Assembly: GCA_946480125.1 (NCBI GenBank)
Contig: CAMLIY010000099.1
Span: forward strand, 1-10,056
Length of the DNA stretch: 10,056 nt
DNA from: an uncultured Asticcacaulis sp.
GTDB taxonomy: Bacteria; Pseudomonadota; Alphaproteobacteria; Caulobacterales; Caulobacteraceae
Direction: 5' to 3'
Under the pieces are notes generated by a model. It saw only the letters and a program-made list of their open reading frames with translations. It was not told where the DNA came from and did no database searches. A program made the position numbers and the translations under genes. Of the stretch, positions 1 to 6,458 are shown in pieces. Each line of letters opens with the position of its first letter. The first letter of the stretch is position 1.

Positions 1-114
1 CACGCCGGTAAAGGCCACCACCGCGCCAAGCGCCCCAAATTGCGCCAGAAAATCGCTGTGAACCTTTGCCGGATCAAATCCCGCTGGCAACAGACAGATA
101 TTTATATCCACCAT
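1..114 (-). CDS. moaE: Molybdopterin synthase catalytic subunit MoaE (N-terminal 38 residues, cut by window edge)
   Basis: MoaE is the large subunit of cytoplasmic molybdopterin synthase. With thiocarboxylated MoaD it inserts two sulfurs into precursor Z (cPMP) to give molybdopterin. Only the first 38 codons are visible, reading MVDINICLLPAGF and later GALGAVVAFTGV. The latter matches the early MoaE strand that normally runs into F-x-G-x-V-R, so the window edge falls just before the expected Arg. The ATG at 114-112 lies two bases after the moaD stop codon. A full Shine-Dalgarno GGAGG (minus strand, 125-121) sits six bases ahead of it, inside the last codons of moaD, so the two genes are very probably translationally coupled. 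The short fragment limits direct evidence; the moaD neighbour makes the assignment strong. Confidence 0.85.
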   Translation of the reverse strand, partial: MVDINICLLPAGFDPAKVHSDFLAQFGALGAVVAFTGV

Positions 115-116
115 TA

Positions 117-344
117 TCAACCTCCGGAGAATACCGAGAAAAACGCGATTTCATCCCCATCGTTCAGAGGTCGGTCATCAATTACCACAACCTGGTTGAC
201 GCTCATGCGCAGGCGCTCATCGCCTTGCGGAAATAATTGTTCACTCAAGGCATGGAGCGACAGGCCTTCGGCTGGCAAGGTCATTTCCATCCGGCGTTTG
301 CCGAGATTATCAGCCACGCGGCCAAAAAAAAGAATGTCGATCAT
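117..344 (-). CDS. moaD: Molybdopterin synthase sulfur carrier subunit MoaD
   Basis: This is a 75-residue ubiquitin-fold (ThiS/MoaD family) sulfur carrier. It begins MIDILFFGRVADNLG and ends in FSGG. The C-terminal Gly-Gly (residues 74-75) is the site that is adenylated by MoeB and converted to a thiocarboxylate that donates sulfur to precursor Z in the MoaD-MoaE complex. The length is typical for the family. The ATG at 344 is preferred because MoaD proteins usually start one residue before this first beta strand. The frame stays open to a TTG at 380 and includes another ATG at 368, but those additions do not resemble the family. Ribosome binding ahead of 344 is weak (GTGGAT), so the start is less certain than the identity. 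moaE follows after two bases. Confidence 0.93.
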   Translation of the reverse strand: MIDILFFGRVADNLGKRRMEMTLPAEGLSLHALSEQLFPQGDERLRMSVNQVVVIDDRPLNDGDEIAFFSVFSGG

Positions 345-472
345 ATCCACGCTGACGTGCAAACCCATAACCGGTTGCAAAAAATTGTGACGCTTCTGTC
401 TTGAGGCCTTGCTAAAACCATCATAACACGCTCAATACACACCTCTATTATCGCAAGCCTGCCGGAATATCC
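345..472. promoter_or_regulatory. Divergent intergenic region between moaD and the dehydratase gene
   Basis: This 128-bp AT-richer gap must hold the promoters for moaDE (leftward) and the dehydratase gene (rightward), unless moaD is transcribed from elsewhere. I see only weak candidates. On the plus strand a TTGAGG at 401-406 is followed 17 bases later by TAACAC. On the minus strand a TATGAT lies at 424-419 with no good -35. A GGAA at 463-466 serves as ribosome binding site for the ATG at 473. No molybdenum-cofactor riboswitch-like structure or operator palindrome is obvious by eye. Confidence 0.4.
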
Positions 473-1651
473 ATGAGTCTGTCTAATTATCGACTGTTGC
501 GTTTTCTGGCGCGTGTGGCGGCTTTTGGCAAGAAGAATGGATCTATTCCCTTGCCGGACCCAAGCGATCCGGCCTCATTCAGGGTTTTGCTGCATCGTCC
601 GCAGGTTCAGCTCGATACGGAAGGCCTGAAAAACTTCTATGCCGACAAGCGCATTCTGGTCACCGGCGCCGGCGGTTCGATCGGTTCGGAAATCTGCAAA
701 CAGGTACTGGCGCTTGGCGCCGCCCATGTCAGCCTGATCGACCATTCGGAATTAGCGCTCTATGAAATCGACCGCGCCATCAAGCTGGAATTTCCCAGCA
801 ATGGCGCCGGAGATCGCGCCCGGCCGTTTTTGTGCAGTGTACGCCGCCAGGAACGCATCGCTGCCCTGGTGGCGCAGCAAAAGCCGGACGTCATCTTTCA
901 TGCCGCCGCGCTCAAGCATGTGCCGATGGTCGAGCTGAACCCCAGCGAAAGTGTGCTGACCAATGTGCTCGGTACGCAATATGTCATCGATGCCGCCAAG
1001 GCGGCCGGCGTCAAGCAGCTGGTGCTGATCTCATCGGATAAGGCCGTGGCACCATCTTCCCTGATGGGGGCGACAAAGCGCCTGGCCGAACATCTGATAC
1101 GTACGCAGATTTCCGATACCCACCAGGCATGCGTGGTGCGATTTGGCAATGTGCTGGGATCGACCGGTTCCGTCGTGCCTTTGTTCAAGTCTCAGATCGA
1201 ACGCGGCGGTCCCATCACGCTCACTGACCGCGATGTCGAGCGTTATTTCATGACCATTTTCGAGGCCGTGCAGCTGGTTCTGACAGCGGCCATGAATAAT
1301 GCGAAGACACCGGAACATAAGTCCGGATTGTATATTCTGGAAATGGGCAAACCGGTCAAGATCATGGATCTGGCCACCCGCATGATCAAACTTTACGGCC
1401 TGAGACCGGAAAAGGACATCAAGATCACCTTCACCGGCCTGCGCGAAGGCGAAAAGATCACCGAAGCGCTGGTGGACGATAACGAGGTGCGCGAACTGGT
1501 CCTGCCCGGCATTTTTGAGGTGGTCAATCAGGCCCATGTGGCGCCGGTGGCCGAGGACATCATGCAGACCCTGTATGGCCTGGCGCAGGGCGGTCATGAT
1601 GATGAAGCCAAGACAATGGTGTTTAATCTTGTTAATTCCCTTCGGGAATAA
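473..1651 (+). CDS. Short soluble FlaA1/CapD/PglF-type nucleotide-sugar 4,6-dehydratase (polysaccharide biosynthesis protein)
   Basis: This 392-residue protein is of the extended short-chain dehydrogenase type (Polysacc_synt_2 / CapD family). It probably uses NAD(P) to convert a UDP-N-acetylhexosamine to the 4-keto-6-deoxy sugar for glycan or polysaccharide synthesis. The Rossmann glycine motif TGAGGSIGSE lies at residues 64-73, HAAALKHVP at 143-151 and SSDKAV from 187. MGATKR follows at 198-203, so Met198 stands where classic SDR enzymes have the catalytic Tyr and Lys202 is kept. Met at this position is known in PglF-like members. Family members such as WbpM and PglF are about 600 residues with membrane helices and an extra N-terminal domain. 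Here only a 60-residue lead-in is present, with no clear membrane segment, so the enzyme should be cytoplasmic. No other sugar genes are in view, so the exact substrate is unknown. Confidence 0.85.
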   Translation: MSLSNYRLLRFLARVAAFGKKNGSIPLPDPSDPASFRVLLHRPQVQLDTEGLKNFYADKRILVTGAGGSIGSEICKQVLALGAAHVSLIDHSELALYEIDRAIKLEFPSNGAGDRARPFLCSVRRQERIAALVAQQKPDVIFHAAALKHVPMVELNPSESVLTNVLGTQYVIDAAKAAGVKQLVLISSDKAVAPSSLMGATKRLAEHLIRTQISDTHQACVVRFGNVLGSTGSVVPLFKSQIERGGPITLTDRDVERYFMTIFEAVQLVLTAAMNNAKTPEHKSGLYILEMGKPVKIMDLATRMIKLYGLRPEKDIKITFTGLREGEKITEALVDDNEVRELVLPGIFEVVNQAHVAPVAEDIMQTLYGLAQGGHDDEAKTMVFNLVNSLRE

Positions 1652-1666
1652 CAAGGTTGATTTTTT
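1631..1666 (+). terminator. Possible intrinsic terminator overlapping the end of the dehydratase gene
   Basis: The last codons of the gene form a hairpin. The left arm is GTTAATTCCC (1631-1640), the loop TTC and the right arm GGGAATAAC (1644-1652). It pairs over nine base pairs with one bulged A and contains the TAA stop. A run of six T's follows at 1661-1666. The eight-base gap between stem and T-run is longer than usual for a Rho-independent terminator, so termination here is only possible, not shown. Confidence 0.35.
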
Positions 1667-1742
1667 GCCGCTCAAGCGCCGCTAGGCTCCTCGCAAAGGC
1701 TCGGGCGCACACTTGTGCTTGCCAAAATTCAGTGAATTTTGG
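1667..1742. repeat. Cluster of short inverted repeats in the convergent gap
   Basis: Several short palindromes follow one another: CGCTCAAGCG at 1669-1678; GCACACTTGTGC at 1707-1718, extended by flanking GGC/GCC; and a perfect 9-bp stem CCAAAATTC (1722-1730), loop AGT, GAATTTTGG (1734-1742). The last stem contains the cydX stop codon. A six-base direct repeat AGGCTC occurs at 1684 and 1697. Together with the hairpin at 1631-1652 this makes about 110 bp of near-continuous secondary structure. It may act as a bidirectional transcription barrier between the two converging units, protect mRNA 3' ends, or be one copy of a dispersed intergenic palindrome. No second copy is visible in this window. 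Confidence 0.5.
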
Positions 1743-1863
1743 AGTCTGAGTACGGGTCTTCGGCATCCGGATCATCGGTTGTATGAAATTCATACCAGAT
1801 GCCATTGAGAATGCCGACGGCGACGGCCAGGCCGACACCCAAAATCCATGAAAAATACCACAT
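1729..1863 (-). CDS. cydX: Cytochrome bd oxidase small subunit CydX (44 residues)
   Basis: This is a 44-residue membrane protein beginning MWYFSWILGVGLAVAVGILN, followed by GIWYEFHTTDD. It matches the CydX/YbgT family, whose members start M-W-Y-F-x-W-I-L-G and have a single transmembrane helix (here about residues 3-24) then a short charged tail. CydX packs against CydA and stabilises the hemes of cytochrome bd. A textbook Shine-Dalgarno AAGGAG (minus strand, 1875-1870) sits six bases before the ATG. The gene is the third of the cydABX operon, 48 bases after cydB. It is small enough to be missed by automatic annotation. The acidic tail DDPDAEDPYSDSKIH is somewhat longer than in the 37-residue E. 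coli protein. The stop codon lies inside a 9-bp hairpin. Confidence 0.93.
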   Translation of the reverse strand: MWYFSWILGVGLAVAVGILNGIWYEFHTTDDPDAEDPYSDSKIH

Positions 1864-1883
1864 GCGCGGCTCCTTACGAGGGG

Positions 1884-1907
1884 CTGGGGAAGGTGTGCCT
1901 CCCCCAG
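1884..1907 (-). other. Strong intercistronic hairpin between cydB and cydX
   Basis: In the minus-strand transcript the arms CTGGGGGAGG and CCTTCCCCAG enclose the loop CACA. They form a 10-bp GC-rich stem whose only non-Watson-Crick pair is a G-U wobble. On the plus strand the same position would be an A-C mismatch, so the structure favours the cyd mRNA. It lies between the cydB stop codon (ending at 1912) and the cydX ribosome binding site (1875-1870). No U-run follows, so it is not an intrinsic terminator. A role in mRNA stability or in setting the CydX:CydB ratio is inference. Confidence 0.6.
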
Positions 1908-1911
1908 TAAG

Positions 1912-3072
1912 TCAGTAGAGATCGGGGTTGGTCTTGAGATGTTCCGTGCTGACCCGGCCGAAAAGCACCTTATAGACCCAGGAGGTATACAGCAGGACGA
2001 TCGGCAGGAAGACCGCGACCACCAGCAACATGATGAACAGGGTGAGGTGCGAACTGGACGCCGTCCAGACGAGCAGGCTGGAATGGGCGTCCACCGAACT
2101 CGGCAGGATGATCGGAAACATTGAGCACCCGACCGTGGCGATGATGCCTGCCACCCCGAGAGATGAGCCGATAAAGGCCAGCCAGTCGGTGCGCAGGCGT
2201 TGTCCGGCCAGGGCAATGAGCGGTCCGGCAAAACCCAGCACAGGCGCCATCCACATCCACGGATGCTTGCCAAAATTGATCAGCCACCCCCCGGCCTGAC
2301 GGATAACTTCGGCACGCGTCGGGTTTGACGGCCCGTCGGCAGACACAGCGCCAATAACACTGTAGCCCAGACCTGAGAAGCGGACGAAGATATAGCCGGC
2401 GGCGAACAGCACAATGACGCCAAGGGCGGCGAACAGACCAAACCGCAAGGCCCGATCACGCACCACACCCGCTTCCAGCTTGAGACCGAGCCAGGTCGAG
2501 CCTTGCAGCAGCAGCATGGCGACCGAGGTCAGGCCACACAGGATCGTAAACGGCGAGAACAGGCCGAGCAAACCGCCCAGGAACTGATCGTGATAGGTGA
2601 CGCGCAGGTCGTCGTCATAGCTGAACGGCGCCCCTTGCAGCACATTACCGATAGCGACACCGAAGACCAGGGCCGGCACGAACCCGCCAATAAACAGCGC
2701 CCAGTCCCAGTTACGCCGCCATGTTTTTCCGGGCCGCTTTGAGCGATACTTGAAGCCGACCGGCCGCAGGATCAGCGCCATCAGCACCAGGAACATGGCG
2801 AGATAAAAGCCTGAGAAACTGGCGCCATAGATCAAAGGCCAGGCGGCGAACAGGCCTGCCCCGCCGACGATGAACCACACCTGATTACCTTCCCAGGTGG
2901 CGCCGACCGTATTGATAACGGCCCGGCGCTCGGAATCGGACTTCGCCACGAAGGGCAGCAGAGCCGCCACGCCCATGTCAAAGCCGTCCATGATGGCGAA
3001 ACCGATCAGCACCACGCCGACAAGGCCCCACCAGATGACCCGGAGGGTCGGATAGTCGAGAGGTAATTCCAT
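1912..3072 (-). CDS. cydB: Cytochrome bd ubiquinol oxidase subunit II CydB
   Basis: Subunit II is a multi-helix inner-membrane protein that pairs with CydA in the quinol:O2 oxidoreductase. The 386-residue length is close to the 379 of E. coli CydB. Family landmarks are visible. Residues 13-35 form the first helix, ending in AIMDGFDMGV, with the family-typical DGFD at 29-32. WEGNQVWF lies at 60-67, LRPVGFKYR at 102-110, and CSMFPIILPSS in the later part. Repeated hydrophobic segments account for the expected eight or so membrane helices. The ATG at 3072 follows the cydA stop by 12 bases, and its Shine-Dalgarno AAGGAG (3086-3081) overlaps that stop codon, which implies coupled translation in a cydABX operon. 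No defects are seen. Confidence 0.97.
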   Translation of the reverse strand: MELPLDYPTLRVIWWGLVGVVLIGFAIMDGFDMGVAALLPFVAKSDSERRAVINTVGATWEGNQVWFIVGGAGLFAAWPLIYGASFSGFYLAMFLVLMALILRPVGFKYRSKRPGKTWRRNWDWALFIGGFVPALVFGVAIGNVLQGAPFSYDDDLRVTYHDQFLGGLLGLFSPFTILCGLTSVAMLLLQGSTWLGLKLEAGVVRDRALRFGLFAALGVIVLFAAGYIFVRFSGLGYSVIGAVSADGPSNPTRAEVIRQAGGWLINFGKHPWMWMAPVLGFAGPLIALAGQRLRTDWLAFIGSSLGVAGIIATVGCSMFPIILPSSVDAHSSLLVWTASSSHLTLFIMLLVVAVFLPIVLLYTSWVYKVLFGRVSTEHLKTNPDLY

Positions 3073-3084
3073 TTATGTATCTCC

Positions 3085-4677
3085 TTACTCAGCCGGACCG
3101 ATTACGGGCAGCGAGGGATCGTCTGTGGGGCTGACTTCGGGGTCGTGGTGCATACGGCCGAGTTTGGCCTCATACGGTCCCTTTTTGATTGTGTGGATCA
3201 TCAGCCTGACTTCAATGACGGCGAGAACCGCATAGGCCAAGGTGAAGCCAACAATCGTGGCCCATATCTGGCCTTTGCTCAGGCTGGACGCGCCCATGAA
3301 GGTCGGGAGCACACCATCGACCGCCCACGGCTGCCGGCCGATTTCCGCCAGTACCCAGCCGGCTTCGATCGCAATCCACGGCAAGGGAATGGCTATGATA
3401 CAGGCCAGCAGGAACAGACGATGTTTGTGTTTGCCAAGCGTCACCATCAGGAAGGCGGTGGCAAACAAGGCGATAAAGGCAAATCCCAGCCCGGCCATGA
3501 TCCGGAAGGTCCAGAACATTACCGGCACATTGGGAATGGTATCGAGTGAAGCCTGGACGATCATGGCATTGGTGGCGGTACGGGGGTCAGGAACGTATTT
3601 TTTAAGCAACAAGGCATAGCCGAGATCGGCCTTGTGCGCTTCAAACAAGGCCCGCGCATCGCTATCACCGGCATCGCGCTTCAGCTTCTCAACCCCATCA
3701 TAGGCGATGATACCGGACCGAATGCGCCCCTCCGCCTTATCCGTCAGATCGAGTATGCCAATGACCGGCTGATCGACGCTGCGCGTGGCGATCAGGCCCA
3801 GCACATAGGGAATCTTGACGTCGAAATCGGTGCGCTGTTCTTTCACGTTCGGAATGCCGAAGACCGAGATACCCGCAGGCGCCTTTTCGGTGTGCCACAT
3901 AGATTCCAGCGCGGCCAGTTTCATTTTCTGGTTATCGGTCAGGTTATAGCCCGACTCGTCACCCAGCACGACCACCGAAAGGGCGGAGGCCAGACCAAAC
4001 GCGGCGGCCACCGCCATGGAGCGCTTGGCAATACTCGTCCACCTGTCGTTCCATAACCAGATGGCTGAAATGCCCATGACGAACACCGCCGCCAGCACAT
4101 AGCCGGCACTGACCGTATGGACGAACTTGGCCTGCGCCACCGGATTAAACAGGACCGCCATAAAGTCCGTCACCTCCATCCGCATGGTCGCCGGGTTGAA
4201 TTCCGCGCCTGTCGGGTGCTGCATCCAGCCATTGGCGATCAAAATCCACAGGGCCGACAGATTGGTGCCAAGGGCCACGAGAAACGTCACCAGCAGGTGG
4301 ACCGGACGCGACAGCTTTTCCCAGCCAAAGAACATCAGGCCAACGAAGGTGGCTTCCAGGAAGAAGGCCATTAACCCCTCGATCGCCAGCGGCGCGCCAA
4401 AGATGTCGCCGACATAATGCGAATAATACGACCAGTTCATGCCGAACTCGAATTCCATGGTGAGACCTGTTGCCACACCCAGCACGAAATTGATGCCGAA
4501 CAGAAGACCCCAAAAGCGGGTGATCGTACGCCAGACCTCGTGTCGTGTAAGGACGTAGACGCTTTCCATGATCACCAGCATGAAGCTGAGACCGAGTGTC
4601 AGCGGGACGAATAGAAAGTGGTACATCGCGGTCAAGGCGAATTGCAGCCTTGAGAGTTCTACGGTACTGAGGTCCAT
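3085..4677 (-). CDS. cydA: Cytochrome bd ubiquinol oxidase subunit I CydA (long Q-loop type)
   Basis: Subunit I oxidises quinol and reduces O2 to water at a heme b595/d site, generating proton motive force without pumping. The 530-residue protein starting at 4677 (MDLSTVELSRLQFALTAMYH) is close in length to the 522 of E. coli CydA. Expected heme ligands are present: His20 (heme b595; E. coli His19), His187 in KFVHTVSAGY and Met394 in FRIMAG (heme b558). The proton-path glutamates fall at Glu100 (APLAIEG) and Glu108 (AFFLEAT). The C-terminal signature GRQPW is at 447-451. About 150 residues between GDESGYN and FWTFRIM form a long Q-loop, so this belongs to the L subfamily. The start at 4677 is supported by GGGGAAG about five bases upstream; a TTG-started 21-residue extension to 4740 looks unlike the family. 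Confidence 0.97.
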   Translation of the reverse strand: MDLSTVELSRLQFALTAMYHFLFVPLTLGLSFMLVIMESVYVLTRHEVWRTITRFWGLLFGINFVLGVATGLTMEFEFGMNWSYYSHYVGDIFGAPLAIEGLMAFFLEATFVGLMFFGWEKLSRPVHLLVTFLVALGTNLSALWILIANGWMQHPTGAEFNPATMRMEVTDFMAVLFNPVAQAKFVHTVSAGYVLAAVFVMGISAIWLWNDRWTSIAKRSMAVAAAFGLASALSVVVLGDESGYNLTDNQKMKLAALESMWHTEKAPAGISVFGIPNVKEQRTDFDVKIPYVLGLIATRSVDQPVIGILDLTDKAEGRIRSGIIAYDGVEKLKRDAGDSDARALFEAHKADLGYALLLKKYVPDPRTATNAMIVQASLDTIPNVPVMFWTFRIMAGLGFAFIALFATAFLMVTLGKHKHRLFLLACIIAIPLPWIAIEAGWVLAEIGRQPWAVDGVLPTFMGASSLSKGQIWATIVGFTLAYAVLAVIEVRLMIHTIKKGPYEAKLGRMHHDPEVSPTDDPSLPVIGPAE

Positions 4678-4802
4678 CAGACTTCCCCGGTTAAGTTCGC
4701 GTTTCCAGTGAAGAAAACACCTAAAATCAGCCCTTAGCAACGCCTCTTCTCAACTTTGGGAGGAATGCGCCGCTAAACCCATATAAACAGTAAGGCTTAA
4801 TC
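4678..4802. promoter_or_regulatory. Shared divergent control region of cydABX and cydDC
   Basis: This 125-bp gap separates the two cyd transcription units, so it should carry both promoters. Leftward, TTGAGA at 4753-4748 followed after 17 bases by CTGATT (4730-4725) is a weak candidate for cydA. Rightward, TATAAA at 4782-4787 has no acceptable -35. I see no FNR/FixK-type palindrome (TTGAT-N4-ATCAA), although oxygen-responsive control would be expected for cytochrome bd. A GGGAGG at 4758-4763 lies one base before an ATG whose frame closes after three codons (stop 4774-4776), so it probably has no coding role. TAAGG at 4791-4795 is the likely ribosome binding site for cydD. Confidence 0.45.
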
Positions 4803-6458
4803 TTGCGCCGCACAATAACCAAGATGTCGCACCCCCCTGACGCAGCAAAGCCGGCAACGCTACGCAGGCAATTACGACTGTGGGGCGAGGCGGACAGGGT
4901 GCTGCATCTGACCCAAGGGATCGGTCTGCTGGAAGGCGCCTGCGTCGCCGGCTTTGCCTGGGGTCTGAGTCACATGGTCAGCGATCTTTTTGACAACCCG
5001 CAAAAACTGTCATCCCTTGTCGTGCCAATGGCGGTCACCGTATTTGTTCTGGCCGTACGCGCTGGTTTAAATCTTGTGAATCAAAAACTTGCCCTGCAAT
5101 CGGCACGGCGGATCATCTCCGCCATCCGGCTGGATATCATGGCGAAAGCATTGAATGGCCGCATTGATGCCAGCCGTCACCAGGGCCGCTTGAACGCCCT
5201 GTTCGAGGATAGCGAAGCCCTCGAAGGCTATTATGCGCGCTTTCGCCAGAGCGATTTTCAGGCGCGTATATTGCCACTGGCATTCATCGCGATCGTAGCC
5301 TGCGTCAGTCCTGTCAGTGCCGCCATCCTGCTGCTCACCATGCTTCCGTTTGTCGCGCTGATGGCGGTCCTTGGCATGACCAGCGCGGGGGAATCGAAGC
5401 GGCAACTGGACGCCCTGTCACGCCTGTCTTCTCTGTTTGTCGACCGTATCAGGGCCCTGCCGCTGATCCTGAGTTTCAATGCCGGCCCCCGGCAAATTCG
5501 CACGGTCGGCCGCGCCGCGCATGAGGTCGCCGAACGGACACTCAGCGTTTTGAAGATCGCTTTCGTAACTTCCGCGGTCCTGGAATTTTTCAGTGCCCTG
5601 AGCGTGGCCCTGATCGCCATATATTGCGGTTTTTACCTGTTGGGCGAACTGCCTTTTAAGGTGCCGGAGCCCCTGACCTTCGCCACCGCCTTTTTTGTTC
5701 TGGCTCTGGCCCCGGACGTCTACGCGCCCATGCGCCGGCTGGCCGCGGCTTACCACGACCAGCAAACGGCCATGGCGGCGGCCCAAAGGCTTATGGAAAT
5801 AGACGTCCTGCCGGAACCCATACCTTTTCCGCCTCTCTCATCCGCGCCAGAAATCACCTATGATCGTGTGGTCTGCGGCTTTCCGGACGATGATGGTCTT
5901 AAAATCGGACCAGTCAGCTTCACCGCCCGGCCGGGGCAGATTATCGCCCTGAAAGGACCGACCGGCTCAGGAAAAACCACAATGCTGCGCCTCTTGCTGG
6001 GTCAGGGGCGTTTGGTCTCCGGCGTCATACAGATCGATGGCCAGCCGCTTGGTGATATCGGCGAAGACATCGCCTGGGTTTCACAGGCGCCACCGATTCT
6101 GGCAGGCAGTCTGGCGGATAACCTCCGGGTGGCGAACCGCACAGCCAATGATGAACAGATCCGGCAGGCCATCAAGCTGTTCGGTCTCGACGCTGTAGCG
6201 CAGACGCGTAGCGGGGGGCTAAACGAGCGCGGCTCCGGCCTGTCCGGCGGTGAGCGGCGAAAGATCGGCCTGGCGCGCGCCTGGCTGAAAGACTCCCCGA
6301 TCCTCCTGCTCGATGAACCGACCGCAGACCTGGACGCCATGGCCGAAACAGAATTGATCGCGCAGCTGCCGGCAATATTCAGGGGGCGAACGGTTATCCT
6401 TTCCAGCCATTCGGCCCGGCTGTGCGCCCTGGCTGATCAGGTGGTGGCATTGTCATGA
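4803..6458 (+). CDS. cydD: Thiol reductant ABC exporter subunit CydD
   Basis: CydD is one half of the CydDC inner-membrane ABC exporter, which sends glutathione and cysteine to the periplasm and is needed for cytochrome bd and c-type cytochrome assembly. The 551-residue chain has a six-helix exporter domain (about 35-310), including the CydD-like stretch FVTSAVLEFFSALSVALIAI, then a nucleotide-binding domain. Walker A GPTGSGKT is at 385-392, the Q-loop Gln at 428, signature LSGGE at 480-484, Walker B ILLLDE at 500-505 and the H-loop His at 536. All key residues are intact. The TTG start at 4803 is preferred because TAAGG lies seven bases upstream and an in-frame TAA at 4791 rules out earlier starts. 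The ATG at 4824 is the alternative but lacks a ribosome binding site. cydC overlaps by four bases (ATGA). Confidence 0.93.
   Translation: MRRTITKMSHPPDAAKPATLRRQLRLWGEADRVLHLTQGIGLLEGACVAGFAWGLSHMVSDLFDNPQKLSSLVVPMAVTVFVLAVRAGLNLVNQKLALQSARRIISAIRLDIMAKALNGRIDASRHQGRLNALFEDSEALEGYYARFRQSDFQARILPLAFIAIVACVSPVSAAILLLTMLPFVALMAVLGMTSAGESKRQLDALSRLSSLFVDRIRALPLILSFNAGPRQIRTVGRAAHEVAERTLSVLKIAFVTSAVLEFFSALSVALIAIYCGFYLLGELPFKVPEPLTFATAFFVLALAPDVYAPMRRLAAAYHDQQTAMAAAQRLMEIDVLPEPIPFPPLSSAPEITYDRVVCGFPDDDGLKIGPVSFTARPGQIIALKGPTGSGKTTMLRLLLGQGRLVSGVIQIDGQPLGDIGEDIAWVSQAPPILAGSLADNLRVANRTANDEQIRQAIKLFGLDAVAQTRSGGLNERGSGLSGGERRKIGLARAWLKDSPILLLDEPTADLDAMAETELIAQLPAIFRGRTVILSSHSARLCALADQVVALS

Noticed and set aside
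1632..2273. 213-codon open frame on the minus strand running from cydB through cydX into the convergent gap
   Set aside because: It overlaps cydB and cydX in a different frame and has Arg/Ser/Trp-rich shadow composition. Only its far C-terminal part falls in noncoding DNA, where hairpin structure explains the sequence better.
1717..2278. Fourteen-base direct repeat TGCTTGCCAAAATT at about 1717 and 2265
   Set aside because: A single 14-mer match in 10 kb is plausible by chance, and the second copy lies inside the conserved cydB coding sequence.
4678..4740. Upstream TTG start for cydA adding 21 residues
   Set aside because: The extension does not resemble CydA N-termini, whereas the ATG at 4677 has a good Shine-Dalgarno and matches the family start.
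4758..4776. Strong GGGAGG followed by ATG CGC CGC TAA upstream of cydD, as a possible leader peptide or attenuator
   Set aside because: The spacing between GGGAGG and the ATG is one base, too short for normal initiation, and the frame has only three codons. The eight-base similarity to the cydD start (TGCGCCGC) is within chance.
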